Shown one piece after another: positions 8,406-17,312 of a DNA stretch of 64,000 nucleotides. The notes below the pieces were generated by a model. That model ran no database searches. It had not been told where the DNA came from and saw only the letters and a list, made by a program, of their open reading frames with translations. The position numbers were made by a program, and so were the translations under genes. The stretch comes from Acidisarcina polymorpha (GTDB taxonomy: Bacteria; Acidobacteriota; Terriglobia; Terriglobales; Acidobacteriaceae). The stretch's first letter is position 1, and each line of letters starts with the position of its first letter. The stretch lies in NCBI RefSeq assembly GCF_003330725.1, contig NZ_CP030840.1, positions 992,001 to 1,056,000 on the forward strand. Direction: 5' to 3'.

Positions 8406-9104
8406 ATGAGCACTGCGACCGAAAGCAGAATTCCCCGTATTAACGAGCAAGCGCCAGACTTCCAGGCGAAGAGCACTCATGGCGTCATCAAGCTCAGCGA
8501 TTACACCTCTCAGGGCAGATACGTGCTGCTCTTTTCGCACCCATCAGATTTCACTCCGGTGTGCACGACTGAGTTTATCGAGTTTGCACGCCGGCATGAC
8601 GATTTTGAGAGGCTGAATGTGCAGCTGATCGGCATCTCGGTGGACAGCATTTACTCGCATATCGCCTGGGTGCGTGATATCGAGGAGCATGCAGGGGTTA
8701 AGATCCACTTCCCGGTGGTCGCCGATCTCGATACCAAAGTAGCTCAGCTTTATGGGTTGATCCACGAAGGAGCATCGGACACCTCGACGGTGCGTGCCGT
8801 CTTCGCCATCGACCCCAAGCAGAACATCCGCGCAATCATCTACTATCCGATGCAGCTCGGACGCAGTGTCGATGAACTGATTCGTGTATTCGAGGGGCTG
8901 CAGACGATTGATGGCAACGCCGTTTCCGTGCCTGCGAATTGGCAGCCAGGTGAACCGGTCATTGTCCCAGCTCCCGCAACCGTCGCCGACGCCAGCAAGC
9001 GCACCAACGGTGGGGGCGCAGGACTCGATGTGCAAACCTGGTATCTCTCCAAGAAAACGCTGGGCAAGGAAGCCAGCAAAGAATTGGCAGGAGACGCGAA
9101 GTAG
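8406..9104 (+). CDS. Peroxiredoxin, Prx6-like
   Basis: Thiol peroxidase of the AhpC/TSA superfamily, Prx6 branch (232 aa), reducing hydrogen and organic peroxides in the cytoplasm. The peroxidatic Cys is in PSDFTPVCTTE, and the C-terminal extension (from about residue 165) contains NWQPGEPVIVP, as in Prx6 enzymes. That Cys is the only one in the protein. Many bacterial and archaeal relatives carry Cys in the DWYFC-type motif, but here the segment reads TWYLSKKTL, so a 1-Cys mechanism is expected. An AGAAAGAGA element precedes the ATG. An intrinsic terminator stands in its leader, hinting at regulated read-through. Confidence 0.93.
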   Translation: MSTATESRIPRINEQAPDFQAKSTHGVIKLSDYTSQGRYVLLFSHPSDFTPVCTTEFIEFARRHDDFERLNVQLIGISVDSIYSHIAWVRDIEEHAGVKIHFPVVADLDTKVAQLYGLIHEGASDTSTVRAVFAIDPKQNIRAIIYYPMQLGRSVDELIRVFEGLQTIDGNAVSVPANWQPGEPVIVPAPATVADASKRTNGGGAGLDVQTWYLSKKTLGKEASKELAGDAK

Positions 9105-9176
9105 GTCGCCCAGTTCGCGTTTATTACAATTCAAAAGATGAAATGCTTCTTGGCCGGATGATCAGGCCAAGAATGG

Positions 9177-9252
9177 GCACCGGTGGCGAAGTGGCTAACG
9201 CGCTGGTCTGCAAAACCAGTATTCGCGGGTTCAATTCCCGCCCGGTGCTCCA
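9177..9252 (+). tRNA. tRNA-Cys (GCA), second copy
   Basis: The acceptor GCACCGG pairs with CCGGTGC, the D stem is GCG/CGC, the anticodon stem CTGGT/ACCAG encloses CTGCAAA (anticodon GCA), the T arm is GCGGG TTCAATT CCCGC, and U73 and CCA are encoded. Its body differs clearly from the tRNA-Cys at 5052, though the anticodon loop is identical. Confidence 0.95.
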
Positions 9253-9546
9253 CTCAAACCTTAGAATTGCTTTTACACCTTGCGATAACCAGCTTACGTT
9301 CTTGATATTCCACTCTTCAATCCCCTTCCCTGATGTGAATGCCAGTTAACTGGCTGGCCTCCAAGGCACAATCTTCACCACACTCGCGTTTGTCCCGTGT
9401 TTCAATCAGTCTTGGCGGAGGGATGCCTCGATTGCCTTGCAGCCCGCCTTTGTCATCAGGTTTGTTATGACGGGAGTTTTATGAAGAATACTCAGGTCGT
9501 GGGAAGATAAAGATCATCCAAATCGCCATGACTAGGGAGATTGCTG
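9253..9546. other. Intergenic region upstream of the symporter
   Basis: About 290 bases between tRNA-Cys and the symporter gene. No open frame with coding character, RNA fold or clear terminator is visible. It should contain the promoter for the peptidoglycan-salvage genes. Confidence 0.4.
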
Positions 9547-11031
9547 TTGGGTCTGAATGCGCTCGACTTTACCGTCATCATTCTCTATCTCATCGGCGTT
9601 ACCCTGTTTGGCTTGCGCTTTCGCAGTCAAAAGCAATCGCTGCGTGACTACTTTCTGGCAGGAAATACTGTCCCCTGGTGGGCGATATCATTGTCGATTG
9701 TGGCTGCGGAGACCAGCACGCTCACGATCATCAGCGTTCCCGGCTTGGCCTACGAGAAGGACTTCCGGTTTCTGCAGTTGGTCGTTGGATATCTAATTGG
9801 ACGGGCCATCGTCAGTTTCCTGCTCATCCCGCAATACTTCCGCGGCGAATTAGTCACTGCCTATCAACTCATTGAACGGCGGTTTGGGGAGAAGCTGCGC
9901 TCACTTACCGCGGGGCTCTTCCTGGCCACACGAGCGGCGGCGGAAGGCGTTCGCGTCTTCGCCGTAGCGATCGTGGTGCGCGTCGCGCTCTCAAGCCTCT
10001 TCTCCGGGCTTAGCGACTTTGCCCGCGACCTGTCAGCAATCGGGCTGGTCACGTTGCTGACTCTGATCTACACCTTCGAGGGCGGGATGGCGGCAGTGAT
10101 CTGGACGGACGTCGTGCAACTAGGAATCTATCTTGCAGGCACCGTGGTCGGCTTCTTCACCATTCTTCATCTCGTACCCGGCGGTTGGGAGACGGTCCGC
10201 TCTATTGCCGGAGCTGCCGGCAAATTCCATGTGCTCGATACATCTTTCCACTTATCGACAACTTACACTCTGTGGTCGGGCGTGATTGGCGGGGCATTTC
10301 TAACTACCGCCAGCCACGGCACCGACCAGCTGATCGTGCAACGACTGCTCTCCGCCCGCACCGAGCTGCAATCCAAGATCGCGCTTCTATCGAGCGGAGT
10401 TGCGATCTTATTTCAATTTTCCTTGTTCCTGCTGGTCGGCGCGATGCTCTATGTCTTTTACCGGCTTTCACCGCCTTCAATTGCCTTCGCGCGCACGGAC
10501 ACTATCTTTCCCACATTTATCGTGACCCGTATGCCGCATGGCGTGAGCGGACTCTTGATCTCGGCAATTCTTGCCGCCGCCATGTCGAACCTCAGCGCCG
10601 CGCTGAACGCGCTCTCTTCCACGACAATCGTCGATTTCTACGGCCGACTCCGTCCACAATCGACGGAAGAACGCAAGGTGCGTCTCTCCCGCGTCGCGAC
10701 GATTGGCTGGGGGGTGGCACTCTTTGGGCTGGCATTGCTTGCCCGCCGCGGAGGCAAGGTGCTGGAGATGGGCCTTTCGATCGCTTCCGTCGCCTATGGT
10801 TCGCTGCTAGGAGTCTTTCTCCTTGGTGTGCTCACTCGCAGAGCGTCAGAACGTGGCGCGATGGCAGGAATGCTCTTTGGATTTCTGCTGAATCTCTATC
10901 TTTGGCAATTCACCAAGATCGCCTTCACCTGGTATGTGGTCTTTGGCAGCATCGCGACGTTTGTGGTCGGGTACAGCGCCAGCCTTCGGATGCCGCAGCG
11001 GGGCGCACGAAACTCCACTGCTGGGACTTAG
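9547..11031 (+). CDS. Sodium:solute symporter (SSS family)
   Basis: Inner-membrane transporter of about 494 aa with roughly 13 hydrophobic helices, the normal SSS size. Helix 1 starts LDFTVIILYLIGVTLFGL, followed by the family motif DYFLAGNTVPWWAISLSIVAAETS, which includes residues near the sodium site. The TTG at 9547 is preferred because GGGAG lies seven bases upstream; a TTG at 9541 is too close. It is followed 49 bases later by the serine-hydrolase/NamZ gene and then NagZ, in one direction. This context suggests import of a peptidoglycan sugar released by those enzymes, taking the place of the PTS transporter MurP used by Bacillus. The substrate is inferred, not shown. Confidence 0.88.
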   Translation: MGLNALDFTVIILYLIGVTLFGLRFRSQKQSLRDYFLAGNTVPWWAISLSIVAAETSTLTIISVPGLAYEKDFRFLQLVVGYLIGRAIVSFLLIPQYFRGELVTAYQLIERRFGEKLRSLTAGLFLATRAAAEGVRVFAVAIVVRVALSSLFSGLSDFARDLSAIGLVTLLTLIYTFEGGMAAVIWTDVVQLGIYLAGTVVGFFTILHLVPGGWETVRSIAGAAGKFHVLDTSFHLSTTYTLWSGVIGGAFLTTASHGTDQLIVQRLLSARTELQSKIALLSSGVAILFQFSLFLLVGAMLYVFYRLSPPSIAFARTDTIFPTFIVTRMPHGVSGLLISAILAAAMSNLSAALNALSSTTIVDFYGRLRPQSTEERKVRLSRVATIGWGVALFGLALLARRGGKVLEMGLSIASVAYGSLLGVFLLGVLTRRASERGAMAGMLFGFLLNLYLWQFTKIAFTWYVVFGSIATFVVGYSASLRMPQRGARNSTAGT

Positions 11032-11080
11032 TGGAGATGCCGGCAACACTTTTGCCGGGCGATCGCCTACACTTTTCTAA

Positions 11081-13477
11081 ATGCACACAACTCTGTCGAA
11101 GGCGCTTCTTAGGTGGTGCATATCGTTAGCTTGTGCGCTGCTGATGAGCTGGGTTGCGCATCCCACAGTTTTTGCCGAACCGCGAGGCCCTGCGCCCTTC
11201 TCCGACATCGACTCGATGATGACCGAGGCGGTCGCTAAGGGTAACATCCCTGGCGGGGTGGTGGTGATCGGGCACAACGGGAAGATCGTCTACCGCAAGG
11301 CGTTTGGATCGCGCTCTCTCGAGCCTCTTCGCGAGCCCATGACCATCGACACGATCTTCGATTTGGCGTCGCTGACCAAATGCATCGCAACCACTACTTC
11401 AGCGATGAAGCTGCTGGAAGCGGGACGCATCCGGCTCAACGATCCGGTGGCCGCCTATCTACCGGAGTTTGCTCAGAACGGCAAGCAAGACGTAACGGTC
11501 AGGGATCTGATGACACATTATTCCGGACTTCCCCCGGACCTCGATCTGCAATCTCCGTGGCAGGGCCGCGAAGCCGCATTTCAAATGGCGATGCAGACGA
11601 AGCTGCAGGACCCGCCAGGGTCTCGCTTCGTCTATAGCGATATCAATTTCGAGACGCTTGGCTTTATCGTCGAGAAGGTTTCCGGCATGCAATTGAATGA
11701 GTTTGCCGAAGCAAATATCTTTGCCCCGCTAGGCATGGCCGAGACACGCTTCTTGCCGCCGAAGGAATGGCGGCCTCGCATTGCTCCTACAGAGTACGAC
11801 GAACACGGAGACATGCTGCGCGGGATCGTTCATGATCCGACCGCTCGGCGAATGGGCGGTGTTGCCGGTCATGCGGGATTGTTCTCGACGGGGGACGACT
11901 TAGCCAAGTTTGCAGAGGAGTTGTTGAGCGGCCATCGGGTGTTAAGCCTCTCCGCAGTGGTTAAGATGTCCACCCCCCAGCAGCCGCCGAATGCGGCGAG
12001 CCTACGCGGCCTCGGTTGGGACATCGATTCGCCCTTCGCAAGCAATCGCGGCGAGTTGCTGCCAGTTGGATCCTTCGGACACACCGGCTTTACTGGAACT
12101 TCGCTATGGATCGATCCGGTCACGGATACCTATGTCATTCTGCTAACCAATGCTGTGCACCCGCATGTCGGCAAGTCGGTAGTCTCGCTGCGGGCACGAT
12201 TGGCTACGGCGGTGGTGGAGTCGCTCCAACTAACGGTTGGCGAAGAGGAAAAGCTGGCGCTTGCCCGGATCACCGGTTACAACGAATCGCAGATGGCTGC
12301 GCGCCGCTTGAGCGTTCGCGATGGCGATGTGAAAACCGGCATTGATGTACTCGAGGCGCATAACTTTCGCGAATTGCAACCAGATCCGAGCCGCCCGGTA
12401 CGAATCGGCCTGGTGACTAACCAGACCGCTATAGACTCTCGCGGACTCCGAACCCCGGACGTGCTTTCCCGAGTGCCGGGTTTGCAACTCACGGCGATCT
12501 TCAGCCCCGAGCATGGCATTGCGGGTAAGCTCGATACTACCGATATAAGCCAGTCACAAGATGCCGCGACCGGTGTGCCCATCTACAGCGTCTACGGGGA
12601 GAGCGATGCCAAGCGCAGGCCCTCCGATGGTGCCATGGCGAGCGTCGACACGATCGTTTACGACATCCAGGACATTGGGGTCCGGTTCTACACTTACGAG
12701 AGCACTCTTGGATACTTTCTCGAAGCGGCGGCCAAGGCGGGCAAGCAAATACTCGTGCTGGATCGCCCCAACCCGATCAATGGCGCGTTCGTACAAGGGC
12801 CGGTGGCCGACGCGGGCCGAGAATCCTTTGTCGACTACTGGCAAACACCGGTACGACATGGAATGACCATCGGCGAGTTGGCAAAGATGTTCAACGCGGA
12901 ACGCTCCATTGGCGCGAGGCTGGCGGTTGTGCCGATGGAGGGTTGGATGCGAGGCGACTGGTTTGACTCGACCGGCAAGCTGTGGATCGATCCCTCCCCA
13001 AATATGCGTAGCCTGAACGAGGCGGTTTTGTACCCTGGAATTGGCATGATCGAGGCGACCAACATCTCGGTCGGCCGGGGAACCGACACGCCTTTCGAGG
13101 TTGTGGGCGCGCCGTGGATCGACGCCGTAAAACTGGCAAGTTACTTGAATGCCCGAAAAATAGCTGGAGTTCGTTTTGTGCCAGTGTCCTTCACGCCAAA
13201 CGCCTCGGCCTTTGCCAATGAAAAGTGCGGGGGGGTGAACCTCATTTCGACAGATCGAGATGCCGTCGACGCGCCCGAGCTGGGATTGGAGATCGCTGCG
13301 GCGCTACTCCGGCTTTATCCGGACAACTATAAGATTGCACCGCTCGACACGCTTATGCTCAACCGAACCAGTATGAATTCGCTCGCGGCGGGTGAGGATC
13401 CGCGGCGGGTAGCTGAGGATTGGCGCGATAGCATTCAGAAGTTCCAAGAGCTGCGAGCCAAGTATCTGCTCTACTGA
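11081..13477 (+). CDS. Fusion: serine beta-lactamase-type hydrolase + NamZ (GH171) muramidase
   Basis: A 798-aa exported protein with a signal peptide (about residues 1-32) and two catalytic domains. Residues about 40-400 are a class C beta-lactamase/esterase-type domain with SLTK (S97-K100), YSDIN in the Tyr motif position and HTGFTG in place of the KTG box. Residues about 430-798 are a DUF1343 domain (exo-beta-N-acetylmuramidase NamZ): GLVTNQTA, FSPEHGI, YDIQDIGVRFYTY, LDRPNPINGA, PVRHGMTIGELA and NMRSLNEAVLYPG. In Bacillus the NamZ gene (ybbC) sits beside separate genes for NagZ and a serine hydrolase (ybbE); here the two are fused. NagZ follows 36 bases downstream. The pair would strip GlcNAc and MurNAc from glycan chains. 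The serine hydrolase substrate is unknown. Confidence 0.9.
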   Translation: MHTTLSKALLRWCISLACALLMSWVAHPTVFAEPRGPAPFSDIDSMMTEAVAKGNIPGGVVVIGHNGKIVYRKAFGSRSLEPLREPMTIDTIFDLASLTKCIATTTSAMKLLEAGRIRLNDPVAAYLPEFAQNGKQDVTVRDLMTHYSGLPPDLDLQSPWQGREAAFQMAMQTKLQDPPGSRFVYSDINFETLGFIVEKVSGMQLNEFAEANIFAPLGMAETRFLPPKEWRPRIAPTEYDEHGDMLRGIVHDPTARRMGGVAGHAGLFSTGDDLAKFAEELLSGHRVLSLSAVVKMSTPQQPPNAASLRGLGWDIDSPFASNRGELLPVGSFGHTGFTGTSLWIDPVTDTYVILLTNAVHPHVGKSVVSLRARLATAVVESLQLTVGEEEKLALARITGYNESQMAARRLSVRDGDVKTGIDVLEAHNFRELQPDPSRPVRIGLVTNQTAIDSRGLRTPDVLSRVPGLQLTAIFSPEHGIAGKLDTTDISQSQDAATGVPIYSVYGESDAKRRPSDGAMASVDTIVYDIQDIGVRFYTYESTLGYFLEAAAKAGKQILVLDRPNPINGAFVQGPVADAGRESFVDYWQTPVRHGMTIGELAKMFNAERSIGARLAVVPMEGWMRGDWFDSTGKLWIDPSPNMRSLNEAVLYPGIGMIEATNISVGRGTDTPFEVVGAPWIDAVKLASYLNARKIAGVRFVPVSFTPNASAFANEKCGGVNLISTDRDAVDAPELGLEIAAALLRLYPDNYKIAPLDTLMLNRTSMNSLAAGEDPRRVAEDWRDSIQKFQELRAKYLLY

Positions 13478-13513
13478 GAACATTTAAAACATTCAGCTCA
13501 ATGAGGCCAACAC

Positions 13514-15304
13514 TTGAAACTACAGAGTAGAACGGGGCGACTCTGGCCCTTGGTGATGCTGATTTCGATCTCTGTCTGCGCCGCGGCGCCGGTGCAGCTC
13601 GATCACAAGGGAGAGCGTTGGGCGGCGGCTACGCTTCGCAAAATGTCTCTCGAAGAGAAGATCGGCCAATTGATCATGCCCTGGGCACGAATCGAGTTCA
13701 TGAATGTGAACAGCCCCGACTACCTGCTGCTGCAAGACGAGATGAGGAAGTACCACGTGGGCGGCTTCGGCGTCACCGTCTTCACCGATGGCGGTGCGTT
13801 GCTGAAGAGCGAACCACTGGAGGCGGCGGCACTCACCAATGGCTTACAGCAGGAATCGAAATACCCGCTGCTGTTCGCGGCCGATTTCGAACGCGGCCTG
13901 GCGATGCGACTTAACGGGGCGACCAGCTTCCCCGCGGCCATGGCATTTGGTGCTGCCGCCGATGTCGGCTTAGCGCGCGAACTTGGCAGGATCACTGCTG
14001 AGGAGTCGCGGGCGATCGGCGTGCAATGGAACTGGTTTCCGGTGGCTGACGTGAATTCTAATCCGGCCAACCCGATCATCAACACACGCTCGTTCGGCGA
14101 AGACCCGGAGCAGGTGGGAGCAATGGTTTCCGCTTACATCGCGGGGGCGCGCGGAGCGGGGATGCTGACCACCGTCAAACATTTTCCCGGGCATGGAGAC
14201 ACCGACACAGATTCTCATCTGACGTTGGCCCGCGCCAACGCCAGCCTCGATCGCCTCAACAGCGTCGAGCTCGTGCCGTTTCGTGCAGCCATCGCCGCCG
14301 GTGTGGACTCGGTGATGATTGCACACATCACCGTACCCTCCATCGAGCCCGACCCTAATCGGCCGGCAAGCATCTCGTCGAACGTCGTGACTGAACTTTT
14401 GAAACAGAAGCTCGGCTTTCAAGGCCTGGTGGTGACGGATGCATTGGACATGGGCGCGTTGACCCGGGTCTTTCCCGGCACACCCGCGCAGGTCTCGGCA
14501 GCCGAGGCCGTCCAGGCGATCCAGGCCGGCAACGATATGGTGATTATCCCCGCTGACCTCGATGGCGCCTACAACGGGTTACTGGACGCCGTGAGAAACG
14601 GAACGATAACGCAGAAGCGAATCGATGAAAGCGTTTTAAAAATTCTGCGGTTGAAGGCGTCGGTTGGCCTGGAGCGCAATCGACTGGTGGACATTGCGGC
14701 AGTGCGCAAGCAAGTCGGCCGGCCGGAAAATATCGCGATCGCACAGACGGTTGCAGATCGGGCAGTGACGCTCGTCTCCGACGCCAATCGGCTTGTGCCG
14801 CTGCGAACCGCGAGTGGAGTGGTCGCAGTCATCTTTAGCGACGAGGCGCAGGGTAGCGAAGGAGCCAGGACATTCGCGCGCCAACTGCTTCAGCGGGTGC
14901 CGGATGCAACCGTGTTTTATGTCGATAGCACGAATTCGGGTTTTGTCGCTGACGACGTCTTGGCCGCTGCTCACAAGGCAACAGCGGTCATCGCCCTAGC
15001 CGAGGCCGTGCCTAGGGCGAGGCGAACTACGAACGGACAATCAGCGGGTTCGGTAGGCCTCGATCGAAGTGCAGCCGAGTTGCTGGCGAGCATCGTGAAA
15101 GATGCGGGGAACAAAACGATTGTCGCGGCATTTGGCAATCCCTACATCGGGGTCGGAGTGCCGGGCATCGGGACTTACATCTGCACATTCTCGAATGTGC
15201 CGGCATCCGGAGTGAGTCTTGCGGCTGCCCTGTTTGGCGAAATCCCGATGCGAGGGCGCTTGCCCATCAGTCTTCCCGGCATAGCGAAACGGGGCACGCA
15301 GTGA
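13514..15304 (+). CDS. nagZ: Exported GH3 beta-N-acetylglucosaminidase (NagZ type)
   Basis: A 596-aa glycoside hydrolase family 3 enzyme removing terminal GlcNAc from peptidoglycan fragments. A signal peptide (KLQSRTGRLWPLVMLISISV) indicates export, unlike the cytoplasmic NagZ of enterobacteria. The NagZ loop KHFPGHGDTDTDSH supplies the His/Asp acid-base dyad and VVTDALDMGAL the nucleophile Asp. A C-terminal domain after about residue 400 makes it longer than E. coli NagZ and nearer the Bacillus enzyme. The start is TTG with GAGG seven bases upstream. It follows the NamZ fusion in the same direction, and the two activities act one after the other on GlcNAc-MurNAc chains. Confidence 0.92.
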   Translation: MKLQSRTGRLWPLVMLISISVCAAAPVQLDHKGERWAAATLRKMSLEEKIGQLIMPWARIEFMNVNSPDYLLLQDEMRKYHVGGFGVTVFTDGGALLKSEPLEAAALTNGLQQESKYPLLFAADFERGLAMRLNGATSFPAAMAFGAAADVGLARELGRITAEESRAIGVQWNWFPVADVNSNPANPIINTRSFGEDPEQVGAMVSAYIAGARGAGMLTTVKHFPGHGDTDTDSHLTLARANASLDRLNSVELVPFRAAIAAGVDSVMIAHITVPSIEPDPNRPASISSNVVTELLKQKLGFQGLVVTDALDMGALTRVFPGTPAQVSAAEAVQAIQAGNDMVIIPADLDGAYNGLLDAVRNGTITQKRIDESVLKILRLKASVGLERNRLVDIAAVRKQVGRPENIAIAQTVADRAVTLVSDANRLVPLRTASGVVAVIFSDEAQGSEGARTFARQLLQRVPDATVFYVDSTNSGFVADDVLAAAHKATAVIALAEAVPRARRTTNGQSAGSVGLDRSAAELLASIVKDAGNKTIVAAFGNPYIGVGVPGIGTYICTFSNVPASGVSLAAALFGEIPMRGRLPISLPGIAKRGTQ

Positions 15305-15396
15305 GGTTTCCGCATCGAGCGGTCACAGACCAGGTGCTCTCGGGCAAGGTTTCGCTCTAGAGCCTTGATCTTCCACACAACCGAAACTCCTGAGAG

Positions 15397-15501
15397 TTAC
15401 ATCGAGCTGATGCGGAGATATCGCTTGATGTCCGGTGCTACGGCTGCCAAGATCAAAATCGCCATCACTCCGACCGTTATACCTACGAATTTGAATGCCA
15501 T
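15397..15501 (-). CDS. 34-aa single-pass membrane protein at the end of the hydrogenase operon
   Basis: A short frame starting at an ATG with GAGGTG six bases upstream, 18 bases after the protease stop codon. It encodes one hydrophobic helix (VGITVGVMAILILAAVA) followed by a basic tail, PDIKRYLRISSM. The strong ribosome binding site, the spacing and the shape argue for a real gene. From memory it resembles the DUF6893 small proteins annotated beside hydrogenase maturation proteases in Actinobacteria; that identification is unchecked. It may anchor or dock the hydrogenase at the membrane, which is a guess. Confidence 0.72.
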   Translation of the reverse strand: MAFKFVGITVGVMAILILAAVAPDIKRYLRISSM

Positions 15502-15519
15502 CGTTCACCTCGTTCGAAT

Positions 15520-16032
15520 TTATGCTGGACATACTTCCACGGCTTCCGTGATACGGACGATTAGATCGTCGACCATTGCAGCGGCGCCGTCAATTGTCGA
15601 CTCCACAATTTGCGAAAGGCCCATACGTCCTTCCAACTCGTCGCCGAAATCATACGGTTCACACCCGACTATATAGATCCTGGCGGTGACTTCTCCCATG
15701 GAGAACGCGAGCTGCAGTACACGCAAAGGGTCCATTCCATGCGGGTTCATCTCGACGCCCACTTGCGGAGACTTCTTCGCGTCGATCAGGTCCGGCTCAA
15801 GCAAATAGAGTGTGCCCGCCGGCCCGCCACGCTGCAGGGCGTCCACTAGAATCACAGCATCCCATGGATCGAGGAGAGCGTAGGCGAAATCGAGGCCGCG
15901 AATACCAAAATCGACGACCGTGACACCTTCCGGCAGTTTGCGCTTAGCAAGCGCGCGTACCGTCTCCACACCGAAAGCGTCGTCCCCCAGGAAGACATTT
16001 CCCACCCCGGCAACCAGGATCGAGCGCTTCAC
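15520..16032 (-). CDS. [NiFe]-hydrogenase maturation protease
   Basis: Endopeptidase of the HupD/HyaD/HycI family (170 aa) that trims the C-terminal peptide of the large subunit once the nickel site is loaded. Family features are the N-terminal GVGNVFLGDDAFGVE, with the metal-sensing acidic residue after GDD, DFGIRGLDFAYALL, VILVDALQRGG and a conserved His in NPHGMDPLRVL. The GTG start overlaps the TGA of the preceding 427-codon gene (GTGA), so translation is coupled. Its substrate is very probably the large subunit in this operon, which has a cleavable extension after its last metal-binding His. Confidence 0.93.
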   Translation of the reverse strand: MKRSILVAGVGNVFLGDDAFGVETVRALAKRKLPEGVTVVDFGIRGLDFAYALLDPWDAVILVDALQRGGPAGTLYLLEPDLIDAKKSPQVGVEMNPHGMDPLRVLQLAFSMGEVTARIYIVGCEPYDFGDELEGRMGLSQIVESTIDGAAAMVDDLIVRITEAVEVCPA

Positions 16033-17312
16033 GCCGTCTCCGGCCTTTCGGTGGCGTATGGCTCGACTTCCATGGGAGCGAAGAAGAAGCGGTGCCCAGG
16101 CTGCCGCATCATCCCGAATTCACGACCGGGATCGTCGTCGAGCACGACCGCCAATTGGATGTTGTCCTCGAAATCCTGCTCGATGGCTTCCACCAGCGCG
16201 ATCTTTCCCTTAAGAGCCATGTCGAGGATGTCTGCATTTTTTCGCGGCCATAGACGCACCCGATCTCCAGCTCTTACCTCGATACCCCCGATGCGAACAC
16301 TCTTCACCGCGGGTCTATCAGCCAGTGGATCCCACTCGCCGAGTCCAAAGTCTCCCGGCCGGCCTTCAGAACTCGGCCGCATTCCTCGAATCGCGCCGTG
16401 AACCTTCGACAAGAAATCCTCCGGCAGAGTCTCCGTCCGCTCCAGGATCTTCCGCGCTCGATCATCGACAGTCCGCATCTCCTGCTTCTCCTCCTCAGTG
16501 AGTGTCAGGACGCGCAAAGCGAGCATTTCGTCCATTTCGGTGCCATCGAAGAAGTCTCCTTCGCTCTCCGGCGCGATTTGGGGGTAGTCGTAGAGGATGA
16601 TCGGCGAGCACAGCATCATCGACCGTTGTCCTTCCTGGCCGACTAGTACTGGGAACACACCATCATTGCGACAACCGGCCACAGCCTCTTGCACGTTCTC
16701 GGGCGGGTCTAGCAGAGAGATGAATTCTCCTCTGGTCACGCCAAGCAGAAGATGGGCAGAAATGAAGGCTTGAAGCATGGCTTCGTCTCGGGAGCGCTCC
16801 GGCGAATCTTCTAAATGAGTAACGTTTGCAACTTCAAGCGACAGTTTATGTATCCTCGCCTGCACTGCTTCCGCCTTGACGATGACTTGGCCAGAAATGT
16901 GACGCGCGAGCGATGCGGCGCAAGCTTCGTCCATTGAAGCTGGGCTGGGAGCCTCGAAATGAAAACGATGATGAAGGGGTTGATCGACTAGGTCGTTTAA
17001 TCGCAAATCCTTCAACTCGTAAGAACGTTCGATACCCTCATCCCACTGGCTGGCCGATTTTTTCTGCTGACGAAATAGCTGAAGAAACCGTATGCGCACA
17101 TCCACGGCGGCGTTTCCGTCAGAGCGAATCAAGCACTCGGTCCGTAAGCGATACGACTCAACCGGACGCTGCGACTCGGCGTACTCGCGAGGATAGAGGG
17201 TCCCAAAGTTCCATCGCTGCACATTTTTTGTAGAAGTGGCACGGTAGGGATAGAGCATGTATCCCTCGTAGAGAACGGCTGCCGCGATTTTTTCCGCATC
17301 GGCAAAGCTCAT
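16029..17312 (-). CDS. Uncharacterised 427-aa hydrogenase-operon protein
   Basis: Starts at an ATG in an ATGA overlap with the previous gene; a longer upstream frame exists but would overlap that gene. The N-terminus reads MSFADAEKIAAAVLYEGYML, then YPYRATSTKNVQRWNFGTLYP, a pattern I recall from a conserved protein in hydrogenase clusters of Actinobacteria and Acidobacteria. The middle carries LVGQEGQRSMMLCSPIILYDYPQIAPES and the C-terminus a small beta-type region (RIGGIEVRAGDRVRLWPR). There is no signal peptide, membrane helix or cofactor motif. It is coupled to genes on both sides, so it is likely needed in stoichiometric amounts for assembly or activity of the hydrogenase. Function unknown. 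Confidence 0.85.
   Translation of the reverse strand: MSFADAEKIAAAVLYEGYMLYPYRATSTKNVQRWNFGTLYPREYAESQRPVESYRLRTECLIRSDGNAAVDVRIRFLQLFRQQKKSASQWDEGIERSYELKDLRLNDLVDQPLHHRFHFEAPSPASMDEACAASLARHISGQVIVKAEAVQARIHKLSLEVANVTHLEDSPERSRDEAMLQAFISAHLLLGVTRGEFISLLDPPENVQEAVAGCRNDGVFPVLVGQEGQRSMMLCSPIILYDYPQIAPESEGDFFDGTEMDEMLALRVLTLTEEEKQEMRTVDDRARKILERTETLPEDFLSKVHGAIRGMRPSSEGRPGDFGLGEWDPLADRPAVKSVRIGGIEVRAGDRVRLWPRKNADILDMALKGKIALVEAIEQDFEDNIQLAVVLDDDPGREFGMMRQPGHRFFFAPMEVEPYATERPETA

Noticed and set aside
9143-9349. 68-codon frame on the plus strand
   Set aside because: It runs through the whole tRNA-Cys gene, so it is a chance frame.
15365-15676. 103-codon plus-strand frame opposite the 34-aa ORF and protease gene
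   Set aside because: It is antisense to a well-supported gene and has no ribosome binding site.
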